From Candidatus Methylophosphatis haderslevensis (lineage in GTDB: Bacteria; Pseudomonadota; Gammaproteobacteria; Burkholderiales; Rhodocyclaceae): 64,000 bases of DNA. Position 1 is the stretch's first letter. The number at the start of each line of letters is the position of its first letter. The notes under the pieces are model-generated. The model had not been told where the DNA came from and did not search any database. It saw only the letters and a program-made list of their open reading frames with translations. Below are positions 36,821-45,974 of this stretch, in pieces. The DNA lies in assembly GCA_016711925.1 (NCBI GenBank), contig JADJSA010000001.1:992001-1056000 (forward strand). The letters run 5' to 3'. A program made the position numbers and the translations under genes.

Positions 36821-38142
36821 TGCAGACGTACTTCAACGATCTCGCCGACCATATGCAGTCGCTCACCCGCGCCGGCGAGGTGACCACCGCCTGGCTGGCG
36901 GCCGAGCAGTCGGACTTCATTCGCTTCAACAGGTCGGCGGTGCGCCAGGCGATGAACATCCGCCAGATCGCCTTCACGCTCGGCCTGATCGCCGGCGGCC
37001 GGCGCATCGAACTGCGCACCAGCCTGGGCGGCGATCCGGCGCAGGACAAGGCAACGCTCGCCGCGGTGCTCGAACGCCTGCGCCGCGATCTACCGCAGGT
37101 GCCGCCCGACCCCTATCTGCTCTATGCCACCGAGGTGCATTCGACCGAGCATCGCCTGCCGCCTGCGCTGCCCGACCCCGGCATGGTGATCGACCGCGTG
37201 CTCGCTGCCGGCGCGGCGCGCGACCTGGTCGGGCTATACGCCGCCGGGCCGATCATGCGCGGCTTCGCCAATTCTCTCGGGCAGCGCAACTGGCACGAGG
37301 TGGCGAACTTCGAACTCGACTGGAGTTTCTATCACCGCGCCGACCGGGCGGTGAAGTCGAGCTACGCCGGCACCCGCTGGGACGATGCGCGCTTCGCCGC
37401 AAAGGTCGATCTGGCCGCCGAACAACTGGTGCGCCTGGCCGAACCGGCAAGAACGCTGCAGCCGGGCAGCTACCGCGCCTACTTCACGCCCACCGCGATG
37501 AACGAATTCCTCGGCGCGCTGGCCTGGGGCGGTTTCGGCACCAAGTCGCAGCGCACGCGCCAGAGCACGCTGATGCGCCTGCACGACGGCGAGGCGAGCC
37601 TGAATCCGGCCATCACCTGTTGCGAAAACGTCGCCGACGGCATGGCACCGTCATTCCAGGCCGACGGCTTCGTCAAACCCGGCCGGGTGATGCTGATCGA
37701 GCGCGGCAGCGCGGTCGCCACGCTGACCTCGCCGCGCACCGCGCGAGAATACGCGATCGGGTCGAACGCCGCGAATGCCGAGGAGATGCCGGATTCGCTG
37801 GAACTCGCTGCCGGCGATCTGCCGCAGACCGACGTGCTCGCATCACTCGACCGCGGGCTCTACATCGGCAACCTGTGGTACCTCAACTACTCCGACCGCC
37901 AGGCCTGCCGCCTGACCGGCATGACGCGCTTCGCCAGCTTCTGGGTCGAGAACGGCCGCATAACGGCGCCGCTGCAGGTTATGCGCTTCGACGATTCGAT
38001 CTACCGCATCCTCGGCACGAACCTGTTGGCGCTGACGCGCGAACAGGAACTGGTGCCCGACGGCGACACCTACGAAGCGCGTTCCACGCGCTCGGTGCGC
38101 ACGCCGGGCGCGCTGGTCGACGCGTTCACGCTGACGCTGTAG
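36820..38142 (+). CDS. TldD/PmbA-family protein (TldE-like, no zinc motif)
   Basis: A 440-residue member of the same family, without an HExxxH motif, so it is the non-catalytic partner type. Family features include IRFNRSAVRQAMNIRQ and GSNAANAEEMPDSLELAAGDLPQTDVLASLDRGLYIGNLWYLNYSDR. The ATG at 36820 shares a base with the upstream stop (TGATG), and the 1:1 pair with the preceding gene implies a heterodimer. The TldD-type active site in the first gene would supply the chemistry. Confidence 0.84.
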   Translation: MQTYFNDLADHMQSLTRAGEVTTAWLAAEQSDFIRFNRSAVRQAMNIRQIAFTLGLIAGGRRIELRTSLGGDPAQDKATLAAVLERLRRDLPQVPPDPYLLYATEVHSTEHRLPPALPDPGMVIDRVLAAGAARDLVGLYAAGPIMRGFANSLGQRNWHEVANFELDWSFYHRADRAVKSSYAGTRWDDARFAAKVDLAAEQLVRLAEPARTLQPGSYRAYFTPTAMNEFLGALAWGGFGTKSQRTRQSTLMRLHDGEASLNPAITCCENVADGMAPSFQADGFVKPGRVMLIERGSAVATLTSPRTAREYAIGSNAANAEEMPDSLELAAGDLPQTDVLASLDRGLYIGNLWYLNYSDRQACRLTGMTRFASFWVENGRITAPLQVMRFDDSIYRILGTNLLALTREQELVPDGDTYEARSTRSVRTPGALVDAFTLTL

Positions 38143-38182
38143 CGCCGGCAGCTGGCGCGCTGCGTCGGCGCTTGGTCTGCGC

Positions 38183-38959
38183 CTATTTTTCGACGAAGGC
38201 GCGCTCGATCACGTAATCGCCGGGCTCGCCGATGCGCGGCGAGATGGTGAAGCCGCGCTCGTTCAGTAGCGCGCAGGTGTCCTTGAGCATGCCCGGGCTG
38301 CCGCAGATCATCGCGCGGTCGCGTGCCGGGTCGAGCGGCGGCAAACCGATGTCCTCGAATAGCGCGCCGCCGACGATCAGGTCGGTGAGCCGGCCGCGGT
38401 TGCGGTAGGGCTCGCGGGTGACGGTCGGGTAGTAGACCAGTTTCTCGCGCACCTCGTCGCCGAAGAACTCGTTGCGCGGCAATTCGCCGGCGATGTAATC
38501 GGCATAGGCCAGCTCGCTGGTGTGGCGCACGCCATGAACCAGCACGACCTTGTCGAAGCGCTGGTAGGTTTCCGGATCCTTGATGATGCTGAGAAACGGC
38601 GCCAGCCCGGTGCCGGTGGCGAACATGTAGAGGTGCTTGCCGGGCAGCAGATCGTGCAGCGTCAGGGTGCCGGTGGGCTTGCGGCTGACCAGGACCTCGT
38701 CGCCCGCCCGCAGGTGCTGCAGGCGGGAGGTGAGCGGCCCGTCGGCCACCTTGATGCTGAAGAATTCGAGATGCTCCTCGTAGTTCGCGCTGGCGATGCT
38801 GTAGGCGCGCAGCAGCGGCCGGCCGTCGACCGGCAGACCGAGCATGACGAAATGGCCGTTGTGAAAGCGCAGACCCTGGTCGCGGGTGGTCTTGAAACTG
38901 AACAGCGTGTCGTTCCAGTGATGAACGCTCAACACGCGTTCGGCGGCAATGGTGGTCAT
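38183..38959 (-). CDS. fpr: ferredoxin-NADP reductase
   Basis: A 258-residue FAD enzyme of the Fpr type, transferring electrons between NADPH and ferredoxin/flavodoxin. The FAD-binding RxYS motif is LLRAYSIAS. The NADP part has FATGTGLAPFLSIIKDPETYQRFDKVVLVHGVR and the family end EPGDYVIERAFVEK. Full length. It is convergent with the TldE-like gene. It sits on the same strand as the Hox cluster; the 340-base gap 38960-39299 between them has no other gene that I can see (a REP-like copy is at 39204). Confidence 0.9.
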   Translation of the reverse strand: MTTIAAERVLSVHHWNDTLFSFKTTRDQGLRFHNGHFVMLGLPVDGRPLLRAYSIASANYEEHLEFFSIKVADGPLTSRLQHLRAGDEVLVSRKPTGTLTLHDLLPGKHLYMFATGTGLAPFLSIIKDPETYQRFDKVVLVHGVRHTSELAYADYIAGELPRNEFFGDEVREKLVYYPTVTREPYRNRGRLTDLIVGGALFEDIGLPPLDPARDRAMICGSPGMLKDTCALLNERGFTISPRIGEPGDYVIERAFVEK

Positions 38960-39203
38960 CGGTCTCTCGCGGAATCGATCCTGTCGGATCGCCTGCTGGC
39001 GAAGCCGTCGGACCCTCCCATCCTATTGAACAGGCGCCCATTTTGAGATCATTTCCAGGACTCTGTGCGCGATAAACTTAGAAGGATTGGTTATCAGAAG
39101 TCCGATCTGCCAACAATCGGGACGCAGCGCCGGGCGCCATGACCGGCCTGGAAGCCGCGTGGTTGCTGGGGTTCTCCGGGATAGCGCCTGCATGCCTCGG
39201 AAC

Positions 39204-39226
39204 CGCCGCTGCATGCGGCTCCTGGC
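39204..39226 (+). repeat. REP-like intergenic repeat, copy 6 (degenerate)
   Basis: A degenerate unit with GCATGCGG at 39211-39218 followed by CTCCTGGC, matching the second unit of the 35.2-kb copy (CATGCGGCTCCTGGC). A nearby reverse element GCATGCCTCGG is at 39190-39200. Confidence 0.45.
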
Positions 39227-39299
39227 TTGGCCTGTCGCGAAAATGGCTTCCCGCCTGGCTTGCAGCCGGGGCGGCTGCAGCCTTTGACGACCGGCGTCG

Positions 39300-39752
39300 C
39301 TACGCGGCGGCAGCCGGCATCTGCGATGCCAGGAAGGAGACTGCCGCCTGCAGGTTGGCGCGCGCCTGGTCGGTCATCGGCGCGCCGAGCGCGAATTCGT
39401 AGCCGCGGATCGCCAGCACCCGGGCCGGCGGCGGCGCGCTGCCCTGCACCCGACGATAGACGCCGAGCAGTTCTGCCGGCGACAGCGCGTGCGACAACGG
39501 CGAGACACGCATGTCCGCTTGAACATCCTCGATCGAAAACGGGCCGGCGCAACCGACGCTCGCGTCGACGAACACCACCTGGCGGCGATGCGCGAGATCG
39601 AGCACATGTTCGACCTGCAACTGGAAATCCGTCAGCAGATCGACGCCCGGCAGCGAATGCGCTTCGAGCGCCTCGATGCAGGCCGGGCCGAGCGCATCGT
39701 CGCCGCGGCTCGGGTTGCCGATGCCGATCACCAGCAGTGGCGCGTGTTTCAT
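39300..39752 (-). CDS. hoxW: hydrogenase maturation protease HoxW
   Basis: A 150-residue HyaD/HoxW-type endopeptidase that trims the C-terminus of the large subunit after nickel insertion. Family motifs are GIGNPSRGDDALG (with nickel-contacting acid), VFVDASVGCAGPF and LSPLSHALSPAEL. The target is the adjacent HoxH, whose C-terminus ends beyond the cleavage histidine. Its ATG (39752) overlaps the HoxH stop (TGATG), so it is translated with the structural genes. Confidence 0.88.
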   Translation of the reverse strand: MKHAPLLVIGIGNPSRGDDALGPACIEALEAHSLPGVDLLTDFQLQVEHVLDLAHRRQVVFVDASVGCAGPFSIEDVQADMRVSPLSHALSPAELLGVYRRVQGSAPPPARVLAIRGYEFALGAPMTDQARANLQAAVSFLASQMPAAAA

Positions 39753-41215
39753 CAGTCGCGACGCAGGCTGCTGACGGTGTTGCCGTCGACATCGAGCAGT
39801 TCGACGATCAGCGGCATCTTGCCCAGCGCGTGTGTGGCGCACGACAGGCAGGGGTCGAAAGCTCGCACGGCGACTTCGAGGTGGTTGAGCAGCGGCTCGG
39901 TGACTTCACGGCCGTGCAGGTAGCGCCGCGCCACTTCGCGCACCGACTCGTTCATCGCCTGATTGTTGTGGGTGGTGGAGACGATCAGGTTGCAGGTGCT
40001 GACCAGGTCGTCGTCATCGACGCGGTAGTGGTGGATCAGCGTGCCGCGCGGCGCCTCGATCACGCCGACGCCCTCGCTGGCGCGCGGGCCGCAAACCGTC
40101 AGCTCGCTGCCCAGCACGTCGTCATCGTGCAGCAGGTCCTTGATGGTCTCGGCCGCGTGCAGCATCTCGATCATGCGCGCCCAGTGATAGGCCAGCGGCG
40201 CCTGGCTCGGCATGCCGCCACAGTAGTCGACGAATTCGCGCCGCTCGATTTCCGCCAGCGGCGTGGGGATCAGGTCGCAGTTCTGCACCCGCGACAGCGG
40301 CCCGACGCGGTACCAGCCGGTCTCGGCGCCGAACGACTTGAGGTAGGGGAACTTCATGTAGCTCCACGGCTTGACCTGTTCCTCGATCAGCTTGCCGTAG
40401 TCGGCGTAGTCGACGCCGTCGAACAGGATCGCGCCGTTTTCGTCGCGCCCGCGCAGCCGGCCGTGATAGAGGTCCATCTCGCCGCCATGGCCGACCAGCG
40501 ACACGGTCTTGGCGCGCACCGCGCCGAAGCTGTTGTACAGGGCTGGCTGCTGCGCATGCAGTTGCTTGACCAGTGCCACCGCCTCGCGGCTCCACTGGAC
40601 CATCTGGTAGGCGTCGGCAAGCAGCGCATCGCGCTCGGCGACGGTCAGCGACTTGTTGACGCCGCCGGGCACCGAACCGGTGCCGTGAATGCGCTTGCCT
40701 GCCGTGTGGCGTATCACCTCCTGGCCGAACTTGCGCAGCAGCACGCCCTTTCTTGCTGTCTCCGGGTGCTGCGCGGCGATCTCGACGATGTTGCGTCGCG
40801 CCGCCTCGCTGTCGAAGCCGAACAGCAGATCCGGCGAACACAGATGGAAGAAATGCAGCGCATGCGACTGCAGAATCTGGCCGTAATGCATCAGGCGGCG
40901 CAGTTTCTCGGCAGTCGGCGTCAGGCGACGCGCGCCGACGATGACATCGAGCGCCTTGGAAGCCGCCAGATGGTGGCTGACCGGGCAGATGCCACACAGC
41001 CGCTGCACCATCACCGGCACTTCCCAGTACGGACGGCCCTGGATGAACTTCTCGAAGCCGCGAAACTCGACGATGTGCAGCCGCACCTGATGGACGCGGT
41101 TGTGCTCGTCGAGCAGCAGCGTGATCTTGCCGTGGCCTTCGACGCGCGAGATCGGATCGATCGCCACACGCCGCAGTTTTTCGGCGCCGGTTGCGGTTTC
41201 GAGATTGGCTGGCAT
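39752..41215 (-). CDS. hoxH: NAD-reducing [NiFe] hydrogenase large subunit HoxH
   Basis: A 487-residue catalytic subunit of a soluble bidirectional (group 3d) hydrogenase. Nickel-iron ligands are in L1 RVEGHGK...RLCGICPVSHH (CxxC) and in the C-terminal DPCLSCATHALGKMPL (CxxC); cleavage by HoxW should follow the histidine. Accessory family regions include FDGVDYADYGKLIEEQVKPWSYMKFPYLK. ATG 41215 is preferred over an upstream start at 41227. The hydrogenase couples H2 oxidation to NAD+ reduction with HoxF/U/Y. Confidence 0.93.
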   Translation of the reverse strand: MPANLETATGAEKLRRVAIDPISRVEGHGKITLLLDEHNRVHQVRLHIVEFRGFEKFIQGRPYWEVPVMVQRLCGICPVSHHLAASKALDVIVGARRLTPTAEKLRRLMHYGQILQSHALHFFHLCSPDLLFGFDSEAARRNIVEIAAQHPETARKGVLLRKFGQEVIRHTAGKRIHGTGSVPGGVNKSLTVAERDALLADAYQMVQWSREAVALVKQLHAQQPALYNSFGAVRAKTVSLVGHGGEMDLYHGRLRGRDENGAILFDGVDYADYGKLIEEQVKPWSYMKFPYLKSFGAETGWYRVGPLSRVQNCDLIPTPLAEIERREFVDYCGGMPSQAPLAYHWARMIEMLHAAETIKDLLHDDDVLGSELTVCGPRASEGVGVIEAPRGTLIHHYRVDDDDLVSTCNLIVSTTHNNQAMNESVREVARRYLHGREVTEPLLNHLEVAVRAFDPCLSCATHALGKMPLIVELLDVDGNTVSSLRRD

Positions 41216-41223
41216 GGTTGTCC

Positions 41224-41769
41224 TCAATCGAAGTGGATCAGCCGTTGCGCGAGCACCGGCTCGCGTCCGGCGATCAAGTCGGTGAGCACCTGCCAGATCG
41301 CGTCGGCCGAGGGCGGGCAGCCGGGAATGAAGTAATCGACATGCACCACTTCATGCAGCGGATGCACCTTGTCCAGCGGCAGCGGCAATTCGGGATCGTT
41401 CGGAATCATGCCACCGGCCATGCCGGGGCTGGTCTGATACACCTCCTGCAGCACGCCGGCCAGCGGCAGGTGATTGCGCTGTGCCGGCAACCCGCCATTG
41501 ATCGCGCAGGCGCCGAGCGCCACCAGGATGCGGCAATGCGCACGGAATTCGCGCAGCACATGCACGTTTTCGGCATTGCACAGGCCGCCTTCGATCAGAC
41601 CGACGTCGCAGTCGCCGACCGTCTTAATGTCGGTGAGCGGCGAGCGATCGAAGTCGACAAGGCGCACCAGGTCGAACAGCCGCTCGTCGATGTCGAGAAA
41701 CGACATGTGGCAGCCGAAGCACCCCGCCAGCGAAGTGGTCGCGATCCGCACCTTTGCCTTGGCGTCCAT
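41224..41769 (-). CDS. hoxY: NAD-reducing hydrogenase small subunit HoxY
   Basis: A 181-residue small subunit holding the proximal iron-sulfur cluster that passes electrons from the NiFe site to HoxU. Cysteines are in TTSLAGCFGCHMSFLD, LIEGGLCNAENV, LVALGACAINGGLP and YFIPGCPPSADAIW. Starts at ATG 41769, two bases after the HoxU stop. The large subunit begins 9 bases after its stop. Confidence 0.92.
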   Translation of the reverse strand: MDAKAKVRIATTSLAGCFGCHMSFLDIDERLFDLVRLVDFDRSPLTDIKTVGDCDVGLIEGGLCNAENVHVLREFRAHCRILVALGACAINGGLPAQRNHLPLAGVLQEVYQTSPGMAGGMIPNDPELPLPLDKVHPLHEVVHVDYFIPGCPPSADAIWQVLTDLIAGREPVLAQRLIHFD

Positions 41770-41771
41770 GC

Positions 41772-42452
41772 TCACTCCCCCTGCGGCGGCGGATCGAACG
41801 GCCGCTGCCCGATCGGCACCGCGAAGCCCACCCGCTTGCGCAGGATGCAACCCACCGGGCAGACCTGCGCCGCCTTGTCCGCGGCGGCGAAATCGGTATC
41901 GCCGAGACGGCCGGACCTGGCATTGACGATCAGGTGCGTGTGGATGCCGCGCCCCGAAAACGCGAACACGTTCTTGCCGTCGACATCGCGGCTGGCCCGC
42001 ACGCACAGCGAACACAGGATGCAGCGATTGGTGTCGAGCAGGAAGTCTTCATGCGAGGCGTCGACCGGCCGGTCCGGGAAGAAGTGGTCATAGTGCGGCG
42101 ACATCATCTGCAGTTCATAGGCGCTCGCCTGCAGCCTGCAGGCGCCGCTCTTTTCGCACGAGGGGCAAAAGTGGTTGCCCTCGACGAACAGCATCTGCAG
42201 CAGCGTGCGGCGCTGGTCGTTGATGTCCGGCGTGTCGCTTTCCACATTCATGCCTGCGGCCGCGGGCGTGGTGCAGGAAGCGATCATGCGCTCGCCAATC
42301 CGCACTGAACACAGCTTGCACGAGCCGTGCGGCTTGAACTCCGGGTGATAGCACAGATGCGGGATATCCTGGCCCGCGGCCTGCACCGCCTGCAGGATGG
42401 TTTGTCCGTCGACGAACGGAATCTCGCGCCCGTCAAATTTGAAACTGCTCAC
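41772..42452 (-). CDS. hoxU: hydrogenase diaphorase iron-sulfur subunit HoxU
   Basis: A 226-residue homologue of the N-terminal NuoG region. It shows the N-terminal 2Fe-2S set (CYHPEFKPHGSCKLCSV...SCTTP), a His-Cys3 cluster (HFCPSCEKSGACRLQ) and ferredoxin-type clusters (NRCILCSLCVRASRD and AAQVCPVGC). It wires the small subunit to the HoxF flavin. The GTG start (42452) overlaps the HoxF stop by four bases (GTGA). Confidence 0.92.
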   Translation of the reverse strand: MSSFKFDGREIPFVDGQTILQAVQAAGQDIPHLCYHPEFKPHGSCKLCSVRIGERMIASCTTPAAAGMNVESDTPDINDQRRTLLQMLFVEGNHFCPSCEKSGACRLQASAYELQMMSPHYDHFFPDRPVDASHEDFLLDTNRCILCSLCVRASRDVDGKNVFAFSGRGIHTHLIVNARSGRLGDTDFAAADKAAQVCPVGCILRKRVGFAVPIGQRPFDPPPQGE

Positions 42453-44263
42453 GTCGCCTCCCCGATGTGGGCGCCGGCATCCTCGCGTCCGGTCATCTGC
42501 CGCGCCGCGGCCAGTGCGCGGTCGAGGTCGAAGGCCGGCACGTACTGGGTATGCACCAGGCGGCGCTCGTAGGTCGAACGGAACTTCGCGATCGTCTCGA
42601 GCACCGGGTTGCAGGCCGAGTGCCCCAGGCCGCAGTGCGAAAGCGCGCGCAGGCGCAGGTTGAGCTTCTCGATCTCGGCGAAGTCGTAGGGCGAGCCGTG
42701 ACCGCGCGCAAGTTTGTCCATCAGATCGTTGAGCAGCGAGGTGCCGACCCGGCACGGCGTGCAGAAGCCGCAACTCTCGTGCGCGAAGAACCGCGTGAAG
42801 TTGCGCGCCACGTCGAACATGTCGCGCTGCGCGCCGAATACCATGAAGGCACCGGCAGTCGGAATGTCCTCGAACGCGATGCGCCGGCCGAACTCACTCG
42901 CATCGATGCAGGTGCCGGACGGCCCGCCCACCTGCGCCGCCTGGGCGTCGCCGGCGCCGCAATCGGCCAGAACCTGCGCGACGCTGACCCCGAACGGATA
43001 CTCGTAGATGCCCGGCCGCTCGCAGTCGCCCGACACACTGAGCAGCTTGGTCCCGGTCGACTGCGGCGTGCCCACCGCAGCGAACCATGCCCCGCCATTG
43101 AGCGCGATCAGGGTGGCGGCGGCGAAGGTTTCGACGTTGTTGACCACCGTCGGCTGATCGAGGTAACCGCTGGTCACCGGAAACGGCGGCCGGTTGCGCG
43201 GGGTGCCGCGCTTGCCCTCCAGCGATTCGATCTGCGCCGACTCCTCGCCGCACACATAGGCGCCGGCACCCAGATGAAACACGATGTCGAAATCGAATCC
43301 GGCAACGCCAAGGATCGACTTCCCGAGCAGACCCTGCGCGCGCCGGCGCGCCAGAACGCCTTCCAGGTAGTCGAGCAGATAGCAGTACTCGCCACGCAGG
43401 TACACAAAGCCGCGGCGCGCGCCGATCGCCCGCGCGCACAGCGTCATGCCTTCAAACACCAGATCCGGGCATGCGGTCAGCAGTACCCGGTCCTTGAAGG
43501 TGCCCGGCTCGCCTTCGTCGGCATTGCAGACGACGTAATGCTCGGCGCCGGGCGCCGCGCGGCACAGCGACCATTTGGTCACCACGTCGAAGCCGGCACC
43601 GCCGCGCCCGCGCAGATTCGATGCGCGCAGTTCCTCAAGCAAACCCGGCGCACCGCGGGTCTCCATTGCCTTGATGGCGGAACCCGACGGGACCGGGGCA
43701 CCAAGCAGCATGTCGGCCCGGCAGATGTTGTTTTCGACGCGAAAATACTCGGCCGGCCAGTCGTCGAGCGGAACGCGATTGCGGATCAGGTCGCAGATGG
43801 CATCGACGCGGGCATCGTCCAGCCTGGTGATCGCCCGGTTGTTGACCAGCATTGCCGGACCCTGGTCGCACATGCCGGTGCACGAAGTCAGATCGACGCT
43901 GACCACCCCGTCTTCCGAGACCTTGCCCGGTTCGACCCACAGGTTGCGGCACATCCGGCTCTTCAGCCCTGCGCTGCCGGCCAGCCGGTCGGTGATGTTG
44001 TCGGAAAACAGTACGCGGTAGGCACCGCGCGGGACGAGATAGAAGAACGAGTAGAAGCCCGCCACCGCTTCGATCTTGGTGCGCGGCACCCGCAGTTCGG
44101 CGGCCAGACAATCGATCGCCTCGGGCGAGATCCAGTCGCAGCGATCCTGCACCTCGCGCAGAATCTGCACCAGTTCGTGTGCATCGCCGCCGTGACGGGC
44201 AACTACCTCACGCACCACGGCGCCGACGCCGGGCACTGCAACGCACGCGGTCACCGGGTTCAT
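42449..44263 (-). CDS. hoxF: hydrogenase diaphorase subunit HoxF (fused NuoE/NuoF type)
   Basis: A subunit of about 604 residues that oxidises or reduces NAD(H). The N-terminal NuoE-like part carries 2Fe-2S residues (SCTGMCDQGPAML). The NuoF-like part has NADH-site LRGRGGAGFDVVTKW, FMN-site GAGAYVCGEESAQIESLEGKRGTPR, and the 4Fe-4S set ESCGFCTPCRVG...HCGLG. The fusion is as in Cupriavidus-type soluble hydrogenase, not the split cyanobacterial HoxE/HoxF. ATG 44263 is preferred: GAGGG lies 7 bases upstream, while the upstream ATG at 44287 has no ribosome site. First gene of hoxFUYHW. Confidence 0.92.
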   Translation of the reverse strand: MNPVTACVAVPGVGAVVREVVARHGGDAHELVQILREVQDRCDWISPEAIDCLAAELRVPRTKIEAVAGFYSFFYLVPRGAYRVLFSDNITDRLAGSAGLKSRMCRNLWVEPGKVSEDGVVSVDLTSCTGMCDQGPAMLVNNRAITRLDDARVDAICDLIRNRVPLDDWPAEYFRVENNICRADMLLGAPVPSGSAIKAMETRGAPGLLEELRASNLRGRGGAGFDVVTKWSLCRAAPGAEHYVVCNADEGEPGTFKDRVLLTACPDLVFEGMTLCARAIGARRGFVYLRGEYCYLLDYLEGVLARRRAQGLLGKSILGVAGFDFDIVFHLGAGAYVCGEESAQIESLEGKRGTPRNRPPFPVTSGYLDQPTVVNNVETFAAATLIALNGGAWFAAVGTPQSTGTKLLSVSGDCERPGIYEYPFGVSVAQVLADCGAGDAQAAQVGGPSGTCIDASEFGRRIAFEDIPTAGAFMVFGAQRDMFDVARNFTRFFAHESCGFCTPCRVGTSLLNDLMDKLARGHGSPYDFAEIEKLNLRLRALSHCGLGHSACNPVLETIAKFRSTYERRLVHTQYVPAFDLDRALAAARQMTGREDAGAHIGEAT

Positions 44264-44290
44264 CGACTTGCCCTCGTTATCGGCCATCGC

Positions 44291-44338
44291 CGGTCCGATT
44301 CTCGCATCGGCCCCTCGCGGCTCCTATGATCCATATCA
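44291..44338 (-). promoter_or_regulatory. FNR-type box and promoter for the hox operon
   Basis: TGAT-CCAT-ATCA (44327-44338) is an FNR/ANR-type site; the minus strand reads CTGAT-ATGG-ATCAT, 8 of 10 to consensus. Its centre is 41.5 bases from a transcript start at 44291, the class II activator position, and a -10-like GAGAAT (44298-44303, minus) is in register. A start at 44291 leaves a 28-base leader with the HoxF ribosome site. So oxygen-limited activation of hox is likely but inferred from sequence. Confidence 0.5.
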
Positions 44339-44503
44339 GCTTCGCGCCGAAAATCGGCAGATCGATGGAATCGGGCAGCGCAGGCTGGTGAACGGCCTCC
44401 GGTACGCGCGCGCATGCGCCGGCGACCGGCCACGCGAAGCCTCGCCGGCGACAAACGGAGAAATTCCGACATTTCGGCAAACATCCACTTTCCGGCGGCA
44501 GGA

Positions 44504-44566
44504 GATTCGACCTCCTGTCGAATCGATTGACGCCAGACTTGTCTACGGCACGCGTTGCGCTAGAGT
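44504..44566 (+). promoter_or_regulatory. prpC promoter region with inverted repeat
   Basis: An 8-base inverted repeat, GATTCGAC (44504-44511) and GTCGAATC (44517-44524) with a 5-base spacer, is followed by a candidate sigma-70 promoter: TTGTCT (44539-44544) and TAGAGT (44561-44566) with a 16-base spacer. Both precede prpC by 123 to 185 bases. The palindrome may be an operator; no regulator gene (such as prpR) is in the window. The remainder of the hoxF/prpC gap (44264-44688) holds no gene that I can see. Confidence 0.4.
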
Positions 44567-44688
44567 TAACCCCGTGTAGGGGGCTGCGGCGACTTTATTT
44601 TCATCGACGCATGCAGAAAGCCGCGATTGGCTCTGCGGGAGCGCGTTCCCGCACCGGCGCGGCTGCTTGTTCGGCCAGGAGAAACTGC

Positions 44689-45846
44689 ATGGGTGAATCC
44701 ACCAAACCTCAGGCGGCGGCGGCGAAGAAGGCGGTCGCGCTCTCCGGCGTGGTTGCGGGCAGCACGGCAATCTGCATCGTCGGCAGCAGCGGCGACAGTC
44801 TGCGCTATCGCGGCTACGACATCACGGCCCTCGCCGAGCACGCCACATTCGAGGAGGTGGCCTATCTGCTGCTCTACGAGCGCCTGCCGACGACGACCCA
44901 GATCAACCAGTACCGCAAGAAACTGAAGACGCTGCGCGGACTGCCGATGGCATTGCGGCCGGTGCTCGAAAACCTTCCCGCCTCCGCCCATCCGATGGAT
45001 GTGCTGCACGTGGGCACCTCGACCCTGGGCACGATACTGCCGGAGTCGAGGGACCAGAACATATCGGGGGCGCGCGACATCGCCGATCGCCTGATCTCGA
45101 TTTTTCCGTCGATGCTGCTCTACTGGTACCACTGGTCGCACAACGGCAGGCGGATCGAGACCGAAACCGACGACGAAACGATCGCCGCGCACTTCCTGCA
45201 CATGCTCCATGGCAAGCCGCCCGCCGACTTGTATGTGCGCAGCATGGACCGTTCGCTGATCCTCTACGCCGAGCACGAGTTCAACGCCTCCACGTTTACC
45301 GCCCGCACCATCGCCGGCACACGTTCGGACATCTATTCGTGCATCAGCGGGGCCATCGGCGCGCTGCGCGGACCCAAGCATGGCGGTGCGAACGAGGCAT
45401 CCTACGAAATCCAGGCGCGCTATCACGACGCCGACGATGCGGAAGCGGACATCCGGCGCCGGCTGGCGTTGCAGGAAATCATCCTGGGCTTCGGCCACCC
45501 GGTATACACGGTCTTCGACCCGCGCCACAAGGTGCTCAAACCCTTGGCACGAGCGCTGTGCGAGGACGGCGACAACATGACGCTGTTCGACATTGCCAGC
45601 CGCATCGATGACGTCATGTGGGCGGAAAAGCGCATGTTCCCCAACGCCGACTGGTTCTCGGCCGTCCTCTACCGGATGATGGGCGTGCGCCCGCGCATGT
45701 TCACGCCCCTTTTCGCCATGGCGCGGGTCACCGGCTGGGCGGCGCACATCATCGAACAACGCATCGATGGCAAGATCATCCGGCCGTCGGCGCTCTATAC
45801 GGGTCCACAAGACCGGGACTACGTGCCGCTTGCGCAGCGGCGCTAG
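44689..45846 (+). CDS. prpC: 2-methylcitrate synthase (citrate synthase family)
   Basis: A 385-residue citrate-synthase-fold enzyme that condenses propionyl-CoA (or acetyl-CoA) with oxaloacetate. Catalytic regions are GPKHGGANEAS and GFGHPVYTVFDPRHK, with the His/His/Asp residues used by the family. The adjoining prpD gene makes the methylcitrate reading likelier than ordinary citrate synthase. ATG 44689 follows an AGGAGA ribosome site. Propionyl-CoA could come from odd-chain or polyhydroxyvalerate breakdown. Confidence 0.9.
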   Translation: MGESTKPQAAAAKKAVALSGVVAGSTAICIVGSSGDSLRYRGYDITALAEHATFEEVAYLLLYERLPTTTQINQYRKKLKTLRGLPMALRPVLENLPASAHPMDVLHVGTSTLGTILPESRDQNISGARDIADRLISIFPSMLLYWYHWSHNGRRIETETDDETIAAHFLHMLHGKPPADLYVRSMDRSLILYAEHEFNASTFTARTIAGTRSDIYSCISGAIGALRGPKHGGANEASYEIQARYHDADDAEADIRRRLALQEIILGFGHPVYTVFDPRHKVLKPLARALCEDGDNMTLFDIASRIDDVMWAEKRMFPNADWFSAVLYRMMGVRPRMFTPLFAMARVTGWAAHIIEQRIDGKIIRPSALYTGPQDRDYVPLAQRR

Positions 45847-45974
45847 CACAGGCAATTCGGCGGCGGCAAGTGGCTAACGGCGCCCGGCCCGCGCCGCCGC
45901 CGGCCGCCGCGCAAGCGGGAGCGGATTTTTCGCGAAGCCGCACTCCGCCCCAAACGGAACCACTGGAGCCGCGA

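Noticed and set aside
44264..44287. Upstream ATG for HoxF
   Set aside because: No ribosome-binding site before it, whereas the ATG eight codons further down has a well-spaced GAGGG.
44499..44517. T-arm-like sequence CAGGAG-ATTCGAC-CTCCTG
   Set aside because: It looks like a tRNA T-arm but the loop starts with A, and no acceptor stem, anticodon arm or CCA end is found around it.
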